Source: Paracentrotus lividus
Taxonomy: Eukaryota > Echinodermata > Echinoidea > Camarodonta > Echinidae
DNA: 64,000 nt
Assembly (NCBI GenBank): GCA_940671915.1
Contig: CALNVZ010003433.1
Location: 20,961,286-21,025,285, forward strand
Reading direction: 5' to 3'
Shown here: positions 49,888-62,364 of the stretch, piece by piece
Layout of the letters: each line of letters begins with the position of its first letter
How positions within the stretch are numbered: position 1 is the stretch's first letter
Program-made: the position numbers and the translations under genes
The notes under the pieces: generated by a model
What the model saw: the letters and a program-made list of their open reading frames with translations, nothing else
Database searches by the model: none
What the model was told of the DNA's origin: nothing

Positions 49888-50024
49888 GGGGCCCGTTTCT
49901 CGAAACCGTCACAAGTCTTAGTTCTTGGACAACTGCCTATAGGGACATGTGTTGTTGAATTAACAAGCATTTCAAAGGGATGTCTACAAACTTAGACTTA
50001 TAATGGTTTTGAGAAACGGGCCCC
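49888..50024. mobile_element. MITE-like element, GGGGCCCGTTTCTCGAAACC ends
   Basis: This 137 bp element has inverted ends GGGGCCCGTTTCTCGAAACC and GGTTTTGAGAAACGGGCCCC. The match extends inward (AAGTCTTAG and TTAGACTTA). It has the same end style as the elements at 987 and 1,998. No coding capacity. Confidence 0.8.
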
Positions 50025-50220
50025 TGGTATTTAAAAGGGTGTGTCAATAACATGGCATGCCTAGCAACCTAACTTTAAAGCCGACTTCGACTAAACCTAC
50101 CTACGTACCAGGTCAACTAAACTGCTGAAACTAGTACGAATCCTCCAGTTGTTCCTGTTGTGCATGTAAATTTTTAGTGTGCCTGTGCCAACCACTCCAG
50201 CATCAGATTTCTAACCTTGA

Positions 50221-50365
50221 TCCTAACCCTAACCCAAAAGTCAAACTTAAACCTACCCCTAATTGTTAACCTGAAGCTTAACCGCACCCTAATCCTAACT
50301 TTAACCCTAAAGCCAAACTAAACCCTAATCCTACAGCTCAATCGTATCCTTATCCTAATGCTGAG
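50221..50365 (-). repeat. Degenerate telomere-like CCCTAA repeats
   Basis: CCTAACCCTAACCC, then diverged CCCTAATCCTAA words over about 145 bases. This is a second interstitial telomere-like block in the same intron. Confidence 0.65.
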
Positions 50366-51287
50366 GATTGGGGATCCGGTGTAAGGTTATGAAAAAAAAA
50401 ACCTTCAAAATGGAGTCTTGAGTTCTGGAGCCAATGACAAAAATAAGTTTTATCTGAGAATCAAATGCAAATTTACAATTGTACCAAAAAATTTAGGGAG
50501 AAATTGGGTATTTTGCTGATAAATGAAGAGGAATACGAGCATTGGGCTTTTGGGCAAATAGTACCCTAGGATTATATTTTAAATGTCCTTGGAATCATCT
50601 AGGGCCTACTGATTGTGGAGGTGTTTGGTCGTCGAAAAACAAGTTGAGTATTGAGGCCACAAATGGTTCAATCCCACATGGCACTTTATGTAATAGGCCT
50701 GACATGTCATCTACAGTACACGCTTGCTGCCCTTCCCCACTCTTCCCCAATCCCTCAATGCAAACATTATTGTGCTTGAAATAGCAATTGTGTAACGGTC
50801 AATGAATTTGATGTCCATACCGATATTACTCTTATTACCTTGGTCAATTACTTAAAACTAGGAAGTGCGGCAAAACAGTTATTATTATTATTACATTATT
50901 AAAGTGAATTCCCTTCAATGTTGATAGAATATATCAATCATGTCCATGTACAAGTCATAACATTCATGAAAATTTAGGTCTTGACTGGTGCACAGCTTTG
51001 AATGCAGGATAAAAAATGTCTGAATGCGATTAGGCAAGAGGAAAATGGACACCTTTACTGCTGCAAAGGGCTGGGTGTACCAATGAAACACAGTACAGAA
51101 ATACCATTACGAGGTCATGTCCTTTGGCGAGAAATTCTATCTGCAATGCCAAACCCTCATCTATCTTTGTGTTAAGGTGCAAAATAGCAATGGTCCGCTT
51201 GTGCAATGATGGCATTGAATTAACTCTGCACATTTGTACTTGAATATTGAATTGTTGTAATGCAGAATGGAATTACATGTACATGTT

Positions 51288-51365
51288 CAGTTTGGGAAAT
51301 GATAATTAGGCACTTTTTCAAATAAGCTACCACATGGATTTGTCTAATAATTATTTCCCAAGCTG
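51288..51365. mobile_element. Hairpin element (uninterrupted relative of 13,822)
   Basis: CAGTTTGGGAAATGATAATT at the left and AATAATTATTTCCCAAGCTG at the right form an inverted repeat of about 22 bases in a 78 bp element. It is preceded by ACATGT, like its relative at 13,822. Confidence 0.7.
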
Positions 51366-52039
51366 TGTATTACTACAACATATCTTTAAAAAATCTTTAC
51401 TCAACTAATTTCAAAGTTTCCTTTAGTAAATTCTTTAATCTTGCTGCTCAGTAAAATAAGCCTGTCACAAATTTAATTAAACTTTACTGTTTATTTTACA
51501 ATTATTTATATTTTTCAATGGGGGCAGGGGGCAATAATTTGGGGAGGTGATTTGCAATCAATTTCCACAATTTCAGCAGCTACTTTCAAAATTGCAATAA
51601 TTATCAATTGAATCAACTTTCTTTGATGTAAAGAATAACATCAACATTTCACTCTGTAGATCTTGAACATACAGTTAGTGTTTATCATCAATGTCAGCTT
51701 GGTGCCAAATCCGTAACAGTGACCATTACACCTAGGTTTCATATGCTCTGCAGTCATCACCTAACAATAATCAAATGTCTAACTTCAAGCCTCCACTAAA
51801 TGTTATACGTGTGTAAAACCTTATTGTGATCCTGACCCCTTTACAAAATACCTCCTAGAACAACTGTTTCAAAGCATTTTACATATTAGGAAGACAAGGA
51901 ATATATACATAATAATGTGTATATAAATGCTGCATTTACCTTAACCTAAATTTAATACCATTTGCTCTGGTTATATTTGCTCTGCTGTATAATTCCATAC
52001 ACTAATCAAATGACTAATATCAACCCTGAACAGAACACA

Positions 52040-52110
52040 ATACCCTGCCATTAACCTAAACCTAACCATCACATACAAACCTATTGCAACCCTAACCCTA
52101 AAATCTTTAA
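52040..52110 (-). repeat. Short telomere-like CCTAA block
   Basis: Contains TTAACCTAAACCTAACC and later CAACCCTAACCCTAAAA. It is the third such block within 4.3 kb. Confidence 0.5.
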
Positions 52111-52436
52111 TAGAAAAAATAAAGCTCAGAGTAATTGTTTGTTGCTGTTGCAGGAGCAGAATGTTGTGTCACCAATGACACCAAATCTTACATGAGACCC
52201 TGTTGTGAGCCCAACCCATATAGCCGAGTCACGCCCATGAAACCGACTCCAAACCGACCACTAGCTGGCCATTCGTGGCAATGTAATATTTTGTACGAAT
52301 TGGGGTCGGTTCTAGGTCGGTTCGGGGTCAGTTTCACTGGTGGGACCTGGCTATGAATCTTAACGACAGAATAACTCCTTTAAAACCTGTCACCTGATCA
52401 AATGTTAGCGCTTCAGATTGAGTGATGTAGACTTAC

Positions 52437-52547
52437 GTATCAAGGATGATGATTTCAACGTTGACATCGTCCCTATCCTTATGGAGAAAGTCCTTCAGGA
52501 AGTTGGATACGCTGTCGTATGTTATGTGACCACATACTACTATATGC
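52437..52547 (-). CDS. KCNMA1: Slo1 exon W1: start of RCK1 (Rossmann beta-A to beta-B)
   Basis: The 111-base exon completes a Lys codon, then reads [20 protein letters not shown] and [16 protein letters not shown], followed by the first two bases of a Thr codon. It matches human [21 protein letters not shown] closely. Human calcium-site residues D362 and D367, the Mg2+ ligand E374 and the heme/CO-sensing H365 are all conserved. The acceptor is ctttcacag and the donor is gtaagt. The next exon upstream, which should end in the YGGSYSAVSGRK region, is beyond the window. Partial copies of its 5' part with the acceptor lie just upstream in the intron (see 52,628 to 52,812). Confidence 0.97.
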
Positions 52548-52627
52548 CTGTGAAAGGGAGATACAAAAAAAAGATACAAATATTTGAAAAATGCTTAGAA
52601 AATACAATACTTGAATGTTCAATCATA

Positions 52628-52812
52628 AGTTCGACATGCTGACGTATGTTATGTGACAACTATATGCCTGTAAACAGGAGATACAATACAGATACAATAA
52701 CATTATATAAATATGATATTATAATAGCTGAAAAAAGCAATTTTTCTAAAAGATGGAGACGCTGACATAAATTGAAATTGTGAATGAGTGCTCATGAAAG
52801 GAGATATAAAGT
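52628..52812 (-). repeat. Two decayed partial copies of the 5' part of exon W1
   Basis: The real exon border reads GTATGTTATGTGACC then ACTATATGCCTGTGAAAGG on the plus strand. At about 52,628 to 52,686 the related GTATGTTATGTGACAACTAT then ATGCCTGTAAACAGGAGATA occurs. A fainter relative is at about 52,752 to 52,812 (GATGGAGACGCTGACATAAA, then GCTCATGAAAGGAGATA). The copies lie on the acceptor side of the exon, spaced about 125 bases. Confidence 0.8.
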
Positions 52813-52904
52813 TGATCAAACATGATTTGAGGATACTGTAACACCTGACATGTTAACATAATGTGGTGGTCACAACATGTCGTATGCTACAGGGCAGGTG
52901 CCTG

Positions 52905-53152
52905 CAACATGAAAAAATGCTCCAAATTTTATTGTCCGGAAAGGATATTTATTTTGCCCCTTTTCTCGTGGGCCCGGCAGCCGCTGAGCAGCGCCAGAAA
53001 GACGTTGCTCTATCCCCCTCTTGTTGAACGCCAAACAGGGAAGTAGCAACTACCACTTTTTAACGTCTTTTGGTATGACGCGGCCGGGGCTCGAACCCAT
53101 GACATCCCGATTATGAGGCGGACGCTCTATCCACTGAGCCAACACATCGGTT
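52905..53152 (-). mobile_element. tRNA-derived SINE
   Basis: On the minus strand it begins with a tRNA-like head, TGTTGGCTCAGTGGATAGAG (A box) and GGGTTCGAGCCCCGG (B box), with CAT in the anticodon position. A non-tRNA body follows with AGTTGCTACTTCCCTG, then GGGGATAGAGCAACGTC. The head and body architecture is that of a SINE. The 3' end near 52,905 is approximate and I saw no clear target duplication. Confidence 0.85.
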
Positions 53153-55221
53153 GTTAACATAGCTTGCAATGCATACATGTTGCATGTAGCTGTCATTAGC
53201 CAATTTTTGTGATTCACATGTTTTTGTAGGAAATGTATTGCAAAATTCTCCTGCAATGTCGAGTGTCTATTTAAAAAAAAGTATGTGCGACACATAATTT
53301 TACTTTGTATTATATATTATATCAATTAATATTTGTATCCCTTTCAGAACAAAAATGAATTTGAAAATGTTAGAGAAAGAAAGAGAAAGAGAGCGAGAGA
53401 TGGGAGAGATCAAATGAAAACGTGACAAAAATAGAAATAGGGAGACAGAAAGAGACACACACAAAAATGGATGGTGCCGGCCTACATCAAGCTATTGAAA
53501 AGCATTCCTCATCAGCAGATTGTTTCCATGGTAACAGAATTGATGACAGTGTCTTGTTTATTACGGTACGGTCAAAAGATCTTCTACGCAGCATGCCAGA
53601 GGGTATGGAAAAACCATGCTAACTGTAGTTTGCAGGTGGGAATAAATTAGACGCAATAAGACTGGTAGATCTATACATGTCAGTTTCTCAATATAATATA
53701 ACGCTGGACACAATGGCGGTCGGTGTGTTGTATCACAACATCATTTTCAATTATACAGGTGTCATATCTAAATTTGGGAAATATTTATATATCAATGTAT
53801 TTTTTTATTTTTTTATATTTTAAATATTTATATACATGTGTTGTATTTGTATTTTTGTCTACTGTATTCAGATCTTTTATCCATATTTGGGAACTTCTGC
53901 CTGGGCAATTATGAAAAAGAAATTTTCAGACACATATCAGTAATGAATATTTCTCTTATTCTGCGGGTATTTGTCTGTATTGTGGCTTTATATTTTTGTT
54001 CCTATACTTTAGCTCTTCACCCTTTAGAAGTGAGCAGCTAGATTTCTATGGATTCCACAAAGGAAGTTCGTTTCTTCCATTGGTCTTTAACGAAGTTGTT
54101 CGCAAAGCTTAAATATGACATTACAATTGACTGGAACATGATCTTGGGTGGTAATATAATAATCCCGTTCTCAATCATTTAGACTAGAACTGATTACCAG
54201 AAGTTCGTAAAGTCATTTTTAATTTGGTAAAACACCTCCCAGTGTGTTTTTGCAAGTGTTGTGATTGTTTGACCTGCTCTGTTCTTTCTCTATCAAATAC
54301 AGAAACATATCTGGATATTGGACAGTCAGTGGCTTAATATTCACATGGGTAAATTGCCACTTGGTTTCAACCAGCTTAGATTGGTCTAATTCTGATAGAA
54401 TTAGTTTGTCTAATTAAATTTTGGCCTCACTGCCACTCTGCCTATTTAACATTTTGTCTAATTCCCATTTTTATCTATTGTCCATTTCCTCTAATACATT
54501 TATGCACTTGGTCTAACACCACTTGGTCAATTCAAGAAACAAACTGGTAATAGACAAAATATTTATTTAGGAATTAGATGAAAAGGCAATTGTACAATTT
54601 GGCTATTAGACCATGTGAGATTTGGACCAAGGGAAAGTTAGACCAATTTGTTAGTAGACCAAATGAATTCAGCCCATGCGGTATTAGACAAACAGATAAT
54701 TAGACCAACGGCTCTTAAACCAAGTGGATATAAAGTTTCACATGTGGCTATGTCTATCCCCTAACTTTTTATTGTTATTCTGAGATCAGTGTTAGATGTG
54801 AACCTATCAATAGAAAATTAACCTATCGGGATAAAAGGTTGCATACACTTCTTGAATAAAAGTCTCACTTTGAACCAATCAGAGAAGTCGTTTCAAATTT
54901 TCAATTGATGGAAACTTTATGTTACAGGGCCCTCAAGGCATCTCTCACAATTTTGCACCAAAAATATATTTGAGGTTAAATTAACGCCCTCATACGACCT
55001 TTGATGCACAGATGGTTGTTTCCATACCACATGCATTGAAAAGCAGCTCGACATTGCAGTTAAAAAAGCTAAAATGCAAAATAGCCTGCTAATTTGGAAA
55101 CAAGTCAGAAATGATGTGCTGACATTTTGTGATATTTATAGCCCTGATTGTGAGAAAATCCTGATATTTTCTGATCTGGCTAATTCAATGGATCATAAAT
55201 ATCGTGCTGTAAAGAGCATAG

Positions 55222-55455
55222 TACTGTAAACGTGCAAATATTCGCGGTACATTTATTTTCGCGGATTTCGCGCAAAGATTGTACGGCGCGAATTTAAAAA
55301 CACGCGAATATATGAGCATGATTTCTTATGCATGCTTTGAATGGGGTTAATTGCATTCATACATAAATTCAGCGCGAATTTAAGAACCCGCAAATATGTT
55401 TTACAGCCTATAAGCGCGAAAAATTAATCGCGGGAAAATTACAGCGAATACAGTA
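55222..55455. mobile_element. MITE-like element, TACTGTA ends, CGCGAATT-rich
   Basis: Ends TACTGTAAACGTGCAAATAT and GCGAATACAGTA are inverted and bounded by TA, as in Tc1/mariner-type insertions. The interior repeats TTCGCGG, GCGCGAATTTAA and CGCGAA words. It is 234 bp and noncoding. Its CGCGAA words recall the 3,526 repeat. Confidence 0.75.
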
Positions 55456-57076
55456 TTTGCAAACTTTGGTCTGATGAAAGACTACCCATTGAAATTAAAA
55501 TGGTATAGTGTACATTTCATTGAGTGAGAGCAAGAACAACAAAATCATATAAGGATTTACTATATACCTCTTAGCTCTCAACACTAATTAAGATTCATTG
55601 AAGTGCTGTCCAATGACCATGAAATCAACACCATGTTCACATGTTAATAAGGATAAGATTTTTTTGTTGCAGTTTAATACATGTAACTTTAAAAATAAAT
55701 GATTTCCCCTTTCCTTATATTGATTTCCTTGCATAATAAGATGTATCTATAAACTAAAACAGTATTCAAAGAAAATCAGAACTCTAATTTTTTCAAGGGT
55801 CTTTTCCAATTCATTAAAATATATATTCTACTTTTGTTTTCATTGTTAATATTTAGTATTCAAGTTATTCCCTGCTACTTATATTCTTATTTTGACTCCT
55901 CCTTGTCAATCACTCTCATGTTTCCATGACTACTATATTGGTTTATGTCAATAAAAAACTTTAAGCATAGTCTGCATTTAGTTACTATCTTGTAGATTAA
56001 GACAAAATGTAATTTTTTTTTAAAACTTTTAAACTAGATTACCAGAAGGGGTCTGAAACTGAAAGACTAGATCTACTAATAATAAGATTTGTGTGTCTCT
56101 TGATTATCATTCCAAAGATAATGAAAACCCTCTCTATTTGTATACATTAATGTCAAAGGGTTTATTTAAGATGCCCTAATGCCTTGTTTCTGAGGTAAAC
56201 AAAGTCTAATTAATCAATCGTCAGATTTGCCATCCCATGTACTGAACTGTGGAGGGTACGCTTGATTAAGTATCGCTCCGTACTCCACCTACCCCATACC
56301 TTAGCTCAGCATGTTCAAGCTGTGCACATAAGGGACATGAATTTTCACCAAAATTATTTAGATTAATATCTTTCAGTGTTACATGTAATTCTGATTTAAC
56401 AATATTGCAAAAGCATTTTTTAAAGGGGTTTAACTTTTTGATGGGAAAAAAATATTCATATGTCTATAGACATCAAAATATATGCATAGACCCTATGTTG
56501 ATATAAGTGATAGACATCATAATAAAAAATTAAGAGCCAAAATATATCTATATATACAATTTTTTTCAGAGAGTAACCACACAAATCAATCCAACCATGA
56601 TGACATATTTTCATTTAATTAGTAGTAATAAAATGATCACAGCTCATTAGTTTCCATTATCTACCAAAACACCAATTAAATTAAGTACGCCAATTCACAC
56701 TCCCCTAATACATTTTATATGACAATAAACACTGCATGGCATGCTTTTCTGGGTCATTCCTGTAAATTGTGATGAATTTCATGAATATCAAACAAGAGAG
56801 ATGTTTTCTTGCGATAATGTGCCTAGTGCTGAATATGATTTGCTTCAATTTCAATAGAGGCTTGGTTTCAATTTGGCGAAGGAATATATTTCTGAAAGAC
56901 TTGGCGCCAGATACAAGGACATGGATTTGAAGACTAGATGGGGAGAAAATATGCCCAAGGACACATTTCAGAAAGCATGATTCCATTTGCTTAAAAAAAA
57001 AAAGTAACAATTTTAGATGTGCATAGCAAACCATGAACATGTGTAGTTTGATTTGATACTCAATTGTCCATGTTAA

Positions 57077-57123
57077 GGCCAGAAAGGCTTTATATTAACC
57101 TATGCAAGTTAATGCTTTCTGCC
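57077..57123. repeat. 47 bp hairpin repeat
   Basis: GGCCAGAAAGGCTTTATATT, then AAC, is inverted as GTTAATGCTTTCTGCC. It resembles the other AGAAGG-type hairpins in style. Confidence 0.5.
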
Positions 57124-60100
57124 TCTAGGAAGGCTACATGTACACGTACTTGTATGTATCCCTTCATTATATATTAAAAATGAATTACATTGGGAAGATG
57201 CAATATTTATTATCAAGAGAAAATGAAAAGTATTCAAACATGGATGAGATTTAAACTCCAGGAATTATTACCATAATCAAGTTCATCATCGTTATTTCTC
57301 AAGTAATCAGAAAATATATACAAATTCTTCAATCATTTGCTAGAAAATCTTTCGTTCCCAACCATTTACTTAAGAACCCACACAAAATTATTAACCCTAG
57401 AAGATTTAGATTAATTTGTCTGTAACAGCTAATTTGTAGAGTTATCTTTAAGCAAACAATTAGCTTATAATATCTACCATAATATGTCAATCATTAAAAA
57501 AAAATGATTCAAATAAAGTATCAACAATTCAATACAAAGCCAATTAAGAGAGGGTAGTGTCCTACTTTTCCACTGCATTTTTAATTATGAGGGAAAAACA
57601 ATTTGTATGAACAGTATGTTGTTTGCTTTGGCACTATTTCAAAAATATACTGTTTACTTAGGAAAAATAATGGATCAATTTATGATGATATATCAAGTAT
57701 TGTAAATTTCTAAAACCATATTCAATATATTGCAATATATTGCAATAGTCGGTGATGAGAATAATTTTCACTAAGCACCATTTTCCATAAATGCCACAAT
57801 AACACACCAAATTGATTACTGTAAGTTTTCTTTACCTTCATTTAATTCAAATACCCATACGTTTGTCAAAAGCAATTTTGTTTCTCTAAAGCTGCTAATC
57901 ATAGATCTAGAGTGATTACTCTTCCATTATTATTTTTTTTTAAATAGTCTATTCTTTATCAAAATTAGTAACATTATTTTTCATGCCACTGGACAATGAT
58001 CTCAAAAGGTGTTCATTAAATCAAATATACAAAATGGGAGATTTTGTTTGTTTTTTAAAAAGGGGAAATTTACATGCATCCACCCATCAATCAAAAAGTA
58101 TGTGTGCATTAATATTTTGATTGGGGATTAAATATTAAGTACATTCTTAAAAGATTGTTATACCTCTATGATTATTGAAATTAGGCCAACAACAAAAGAT
58201 AGTCTTTGGATGCAAGTCCCTGTAGAAGGATTTGAAGAAACATCTTTTTAGCTCTCAACTATGGTGGGTCTATTTATTATACATGTTGCTTTCTATATTC
58301 ATTAAAAGGGAAACTGAAAAGGGACATTGGTTATAACCAAAATAGTGCTAACTTTATGTGAAAGAAAGTGAAACTGTATATGAAGAGCTTACATGCAAAA
58401 GGGACTAAATCCACTTTTGATGAAAATTGAGTTATTGATATCAGGCCATTGTTCAGGTACGTACCCGTCTTTGAACAAAAGGATTTTCTTAAATGTTGAC
58501 TGCAACTGTAAGAAAATGCATTTTGTAATTTCCCTTTTCCATAGAAGCATGTACAAAATCTGGTACAGAAATCTATACTGAAGCAAAAATAATAACAAAA
58601 ACATCAATATTTGATATACCTGTAATGGCTAAAATTTAATACTTGATATTCTCATTTTGAATATTATATATTTTATATATTTACAATGAACAGCAGACTT
58701 TAATCATTACCACACAACCGGGATACTCTTTTGATATTTAAGAAATAAAAATAAAATTTTTCATATATGCACTTGTACAAGGAAAAAATTCAAAGGGATT
58801 CAGGCCATTTTCGGCCCTGACTGGCATGCACTTAACTACTTATGCGCATCCAAAATGCCTCCAAGACGGTCAAATGATTGTACGCACACGTACTAGGTTA
58901 CAAATTTGAAATGCATCTAGCCCTCGCCGTGGACAGGATTCCCAAAAATAGAATTCAATATGCGTGTCGTTGTTGACCAATGGCCCTACGACAGATACTT
59001 CTATAGCCTCTGCGTAGAAAATGCCTTCATGCTAATCCTTTTAGGAGGTTATCCTCTAGGTGGTTTAATGCCGTTTCCTTTTTTCCTTCCGTTCCCTCTA
59101 TCTCCAGATTTCTATTTAGATCTTTAGACAGGGCATCACGTAGGATGTTCCTTATATGATTTGAGTTCATATTGTCATTTAATCTTTTTATATTATATGC
59201 ATGCTGTTAATATTCTCTCTTTCAATATTCTTCTTTGTTGCTATGTCTTTCTATTTCAATTTCTTACTTTAATTTTTACTGTTCTTTTTAATTACCTAGT
59301 AAATGTATAATGTGTATCTTTCCCTTTTTATCTATTTCTATTTTGCTCTATCTCTATCTTTCTTTTCCATCTGCTATTCCTTCTTTCTTATTTTATTTCA
59401 CCTTTCCCTCTTGAACACTTATTATACTACAACATTTAGGCAACTCTTCATTAGTTTTTATGTTGATGGTTTAAAGCTTTTTAAACTTAATGTTGAGATG
59501 ATGTATTTACATGAACTTCTTTCTCTCTATCCTAAATCTTCATCAATCATCAATCATCTATAATTTTCCCCCTCCAAAAGGAGCCTCAGCAAATCAGATC
59601 ACATGGGCAATTCCTAGATTTTGTTTTTATGGAAAAAAAAAAAGAAGTAAACAGCACTGATGATTTCTGCCTCATACACAAAATGTAGATCAATGAAATA
59701 AGGACAGAAGAAGAACTTCACCAGAGAGGCCAAGCCTAATTGAAGCTGACCCAAATATCCTTGCTTGTCTTCGCTAACACTTCGCCTTTCTATTCCAATT
59801 CTTTTACTCTAGAGTTGAAAAAAGAGAGAACGCTGTGACGTTACATGCAATGCCATGACGGTTTTCTAAGCAAGGAAACACTGCATCGTGTTCATTCATA
59901 CAAACTGCCCCCATGAGTACCCTACCAATGCTCCATCTCTCTACTTAATAAGAGAATACAAAGTCCCTGCAATATTGCAACATTCGTTTGCCTTGAATTT
60001 TGCGAAGTCATCTAGGTTATTTGTGAATGGTTGTAAGCATTTGTCTATAACAAATAGTTTTTTCATGGTTTAGTTAAGCAAAAATTTGTTTGGAAAAAAA

Positions 60101-60225
60101 ACAACAACATACAAAACAAAACTATGTTAACAAATAATTTTGATTAAATGCATTTTAAAGATAATATTGCAGCCTTTTACAAATTGGATCAAGTTGAAAC
60201 CAGAGCATTTCATAAATGTTGCCTT

Positions 60226-60468
60226 CTCTTTCTTAAAACATAATTGCTTTTATTTAAAAAAAATATGGCAAATGCATCATTTTGATTATAATGTGAAGAC
60301 ACATTCAACAAGATCCAATTCAATGTCTGTTTTGTCTCTTTCTTAAACCATAATTGCTTTTATTTTCAAGGATATCAAAGCTGAAGATAAAAAAATATGG
60401 CAAATGCATCATTTTGATTATAATGCGAAGACACATTCAACAAGATCCATTTCAATGTCTGTTTTGTC
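60226..60468. repeat. Direct tandem duplication, two copies
   Basis: CTCTTTCTTAAAACATAATT and the following ~110 bases (60,226 to 60,335) are repeated at 60,336 to 60,468. There is high identity, and the second copy has an extra ~23 bases (TTTTCAAGGATATCAAAGC and on). It is a local duplication with an indel difference. Confidence 0.85.
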
Positions 60469-62364
60469 AAAACAACTACACATTTCTTGTACAATGTATA
60501 TTCTTGTTGGATATTCATGACATGGTTAAGAATAAAAGGGGGAAAATAATAAATATATTTTGGGGGTCTTTTTTTAATGTGGGGTGATAAATACATCAAC
60601 TGCTTTTTCTAAAATATTTCTTTCACAAAAGAATCAGCTGCTGAAAGTAATTTAACAGGTGCTTCCTTTTAAAAATATGATAGATTTTAACCTATGCATG
60701 CCTTGGGCATCTAAAAAGCAACCTCAAGGAAGCAGAGTTTTATAAAAAGGCTGATATTTCAACATTTAATGGAATTGTCAAGATTCAGTCCCCAAGCTAA
60801 GAATTATGCCATTTTCTTTGTCCAGATATTTGAAAATTGTATCAAAGTAATCTATCACAATCCAACAATTCAACAAAGTATAAAAAGGAAAATTTTGATT
60901 CTTGGGAGTTTTTTAAAAACATAATAATTGCTCAAACCAGCAGCACAGATGGCCTTGAAATTTAAAACTGCAAATAATTGCTTGGACAGTACTGCCATTG
61001 AAAAGCTTCATACATAATGTATATAGCTTAGTACAGTTCAATTCCAAATATAACTGACCTAAAATTATATTGCTACAGACATTTCATCAATCTTACTGTC
61101 AGATTATGTTAATGAAGCTGTATTTTGAATCAATCTAAAATTAGATTAACAAGTGTGGTTTACAAGCTAATTTTAGTATTAGAATGGTATTAAAAGCCCA
61201 TCAGCCATTTTATTGAATTTTGTGGTGAAGGTGCATCTAGCTCTTTTCTGATCGCTTAAGCAACTTCCCTGTTGAATTGAAGGCAATTCTATTTCATTAT
61301 TATACACAGTTATGGTTTCTTTTTTGTTTAAATCCCTTCTATCAAAATATAATAATTACCAATATAATTGATCTTTTTTAAACAGAATGGTTTCTTTTGT
61401 CAAAGACTGAAACTTTATTCATTTACATAGATAGAATTTAGATCAGAAACGAGAGATATAAATCATATTTCATCTTTATTTTTTATTATTTTTTTTTTTT
61501 TTTTACATATGAAGATGGTAAATAAAATTGCCTGCATCTTGGAATTCTTATTCTTGCCAATTATGGACTAAAATTAAATCAAAGAAATCTGATGAAAAGT
61601 TTTGGCAAACTTATTGAAACTGTTAATGGACATGGAGTCCATTAATCTACAAATTTGCTGCACTCAGCCCAAGAGAGGTCAATAGAAGGAATAATACGAA
61701 GAAACTCCTTGAATGACTAAAGTGCCTTAGAGCAGCTACAGTGTATGGCTAGAGCAAGGTAATAGAAAAACCAAATTGTTATGCGCAGTTGGGTATATTC
61801 ATTTAGAAAATGTGCAATATAAATTATCTATTGATATCATTAATATCATTATTATTATTATCTTCACTGTAAAAGCCATTGTGCTGTTTAGAACAAGTTA
61901 TCACATGACTGATTAGATGATCTCCTAAACACAGTTTTTCCTGCAGACCGTGTGCTCCATTGATCATGCTGAAACAACATGGCCGACACAGACGTGTTCT
62001 GGATATGGGCAGTTAGATGCTAGATGAGCGCACACCTCATTAATACGAATACAATATCCAATTTCTTTAATAAAAAGGCCCAGATAGTCATTTTTTTAAA
62101 TCGAGTCTTTTAAACTCTGTATTTGCTACTCAAATATATCTCTGTACCATATTTTCAACAAGGTTTAGATTAGACTAAATAAGTTCATTATTGCGGATTG
62201 AAATAATCGCTAGAGGGTATTCATTTGTCTCGCAATCTACTATGGTCAACAAGGAAATTCGTGATCACTCTCGCAAAAAGTGATCACTAGCTTACAAGAT
62301 CACGAGCTTTCGAGTGCCGCTGCAACTTTTTATCAAGTGACGAAAATTAACTGAAAAACGTAGT

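Larger units (their letters stand above)
39542..52436 (-). other. Slo1 intron W1/W2 (12.9 kb)
   Basis: Contains a G-rich tract (40,563), the large tandem array (42,832 to 47,810), telomere-like blocks (47,826, 50,221, 52,040), an inverted-repeat element (49,888) and a hairpin (51,288). Open frames here have no family similarity. Confidence 0.75.
2289..52547 (-). other. KCNMA1: Slo1/BK potassium channel gene, central part (RCK1 and linker), 17 exons
   Basis: This is the span of the recognised exons of a Slo1 (BK) channel alpha subunit, a plasma-membrane potassium channel opened by voltage and intracellular calcium. Seen: exons in the correct order on the minus strand with GT/AG borders and consistent codon phase at every junction, plus RCK1 motifs nearly identical to animal Slo1. 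The family protein has S0 to S6, then RCK1, a variable linker and RCK2. Here only RCK1, from its first beta strand, and the linker are present. The pore selectivity-filter exon (TVGYGD) was looked for up to base 64,000 and not found. RCK2, with its Asp-rich calcium bowl, is not found between 1 and 2,288. Both ends of the gene are therefore outside the window. Slo2 or Slo3 are unlikely because the RCK1 calcium residues and CxxCH motif are those of Slo1. Confidence 0.96.
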
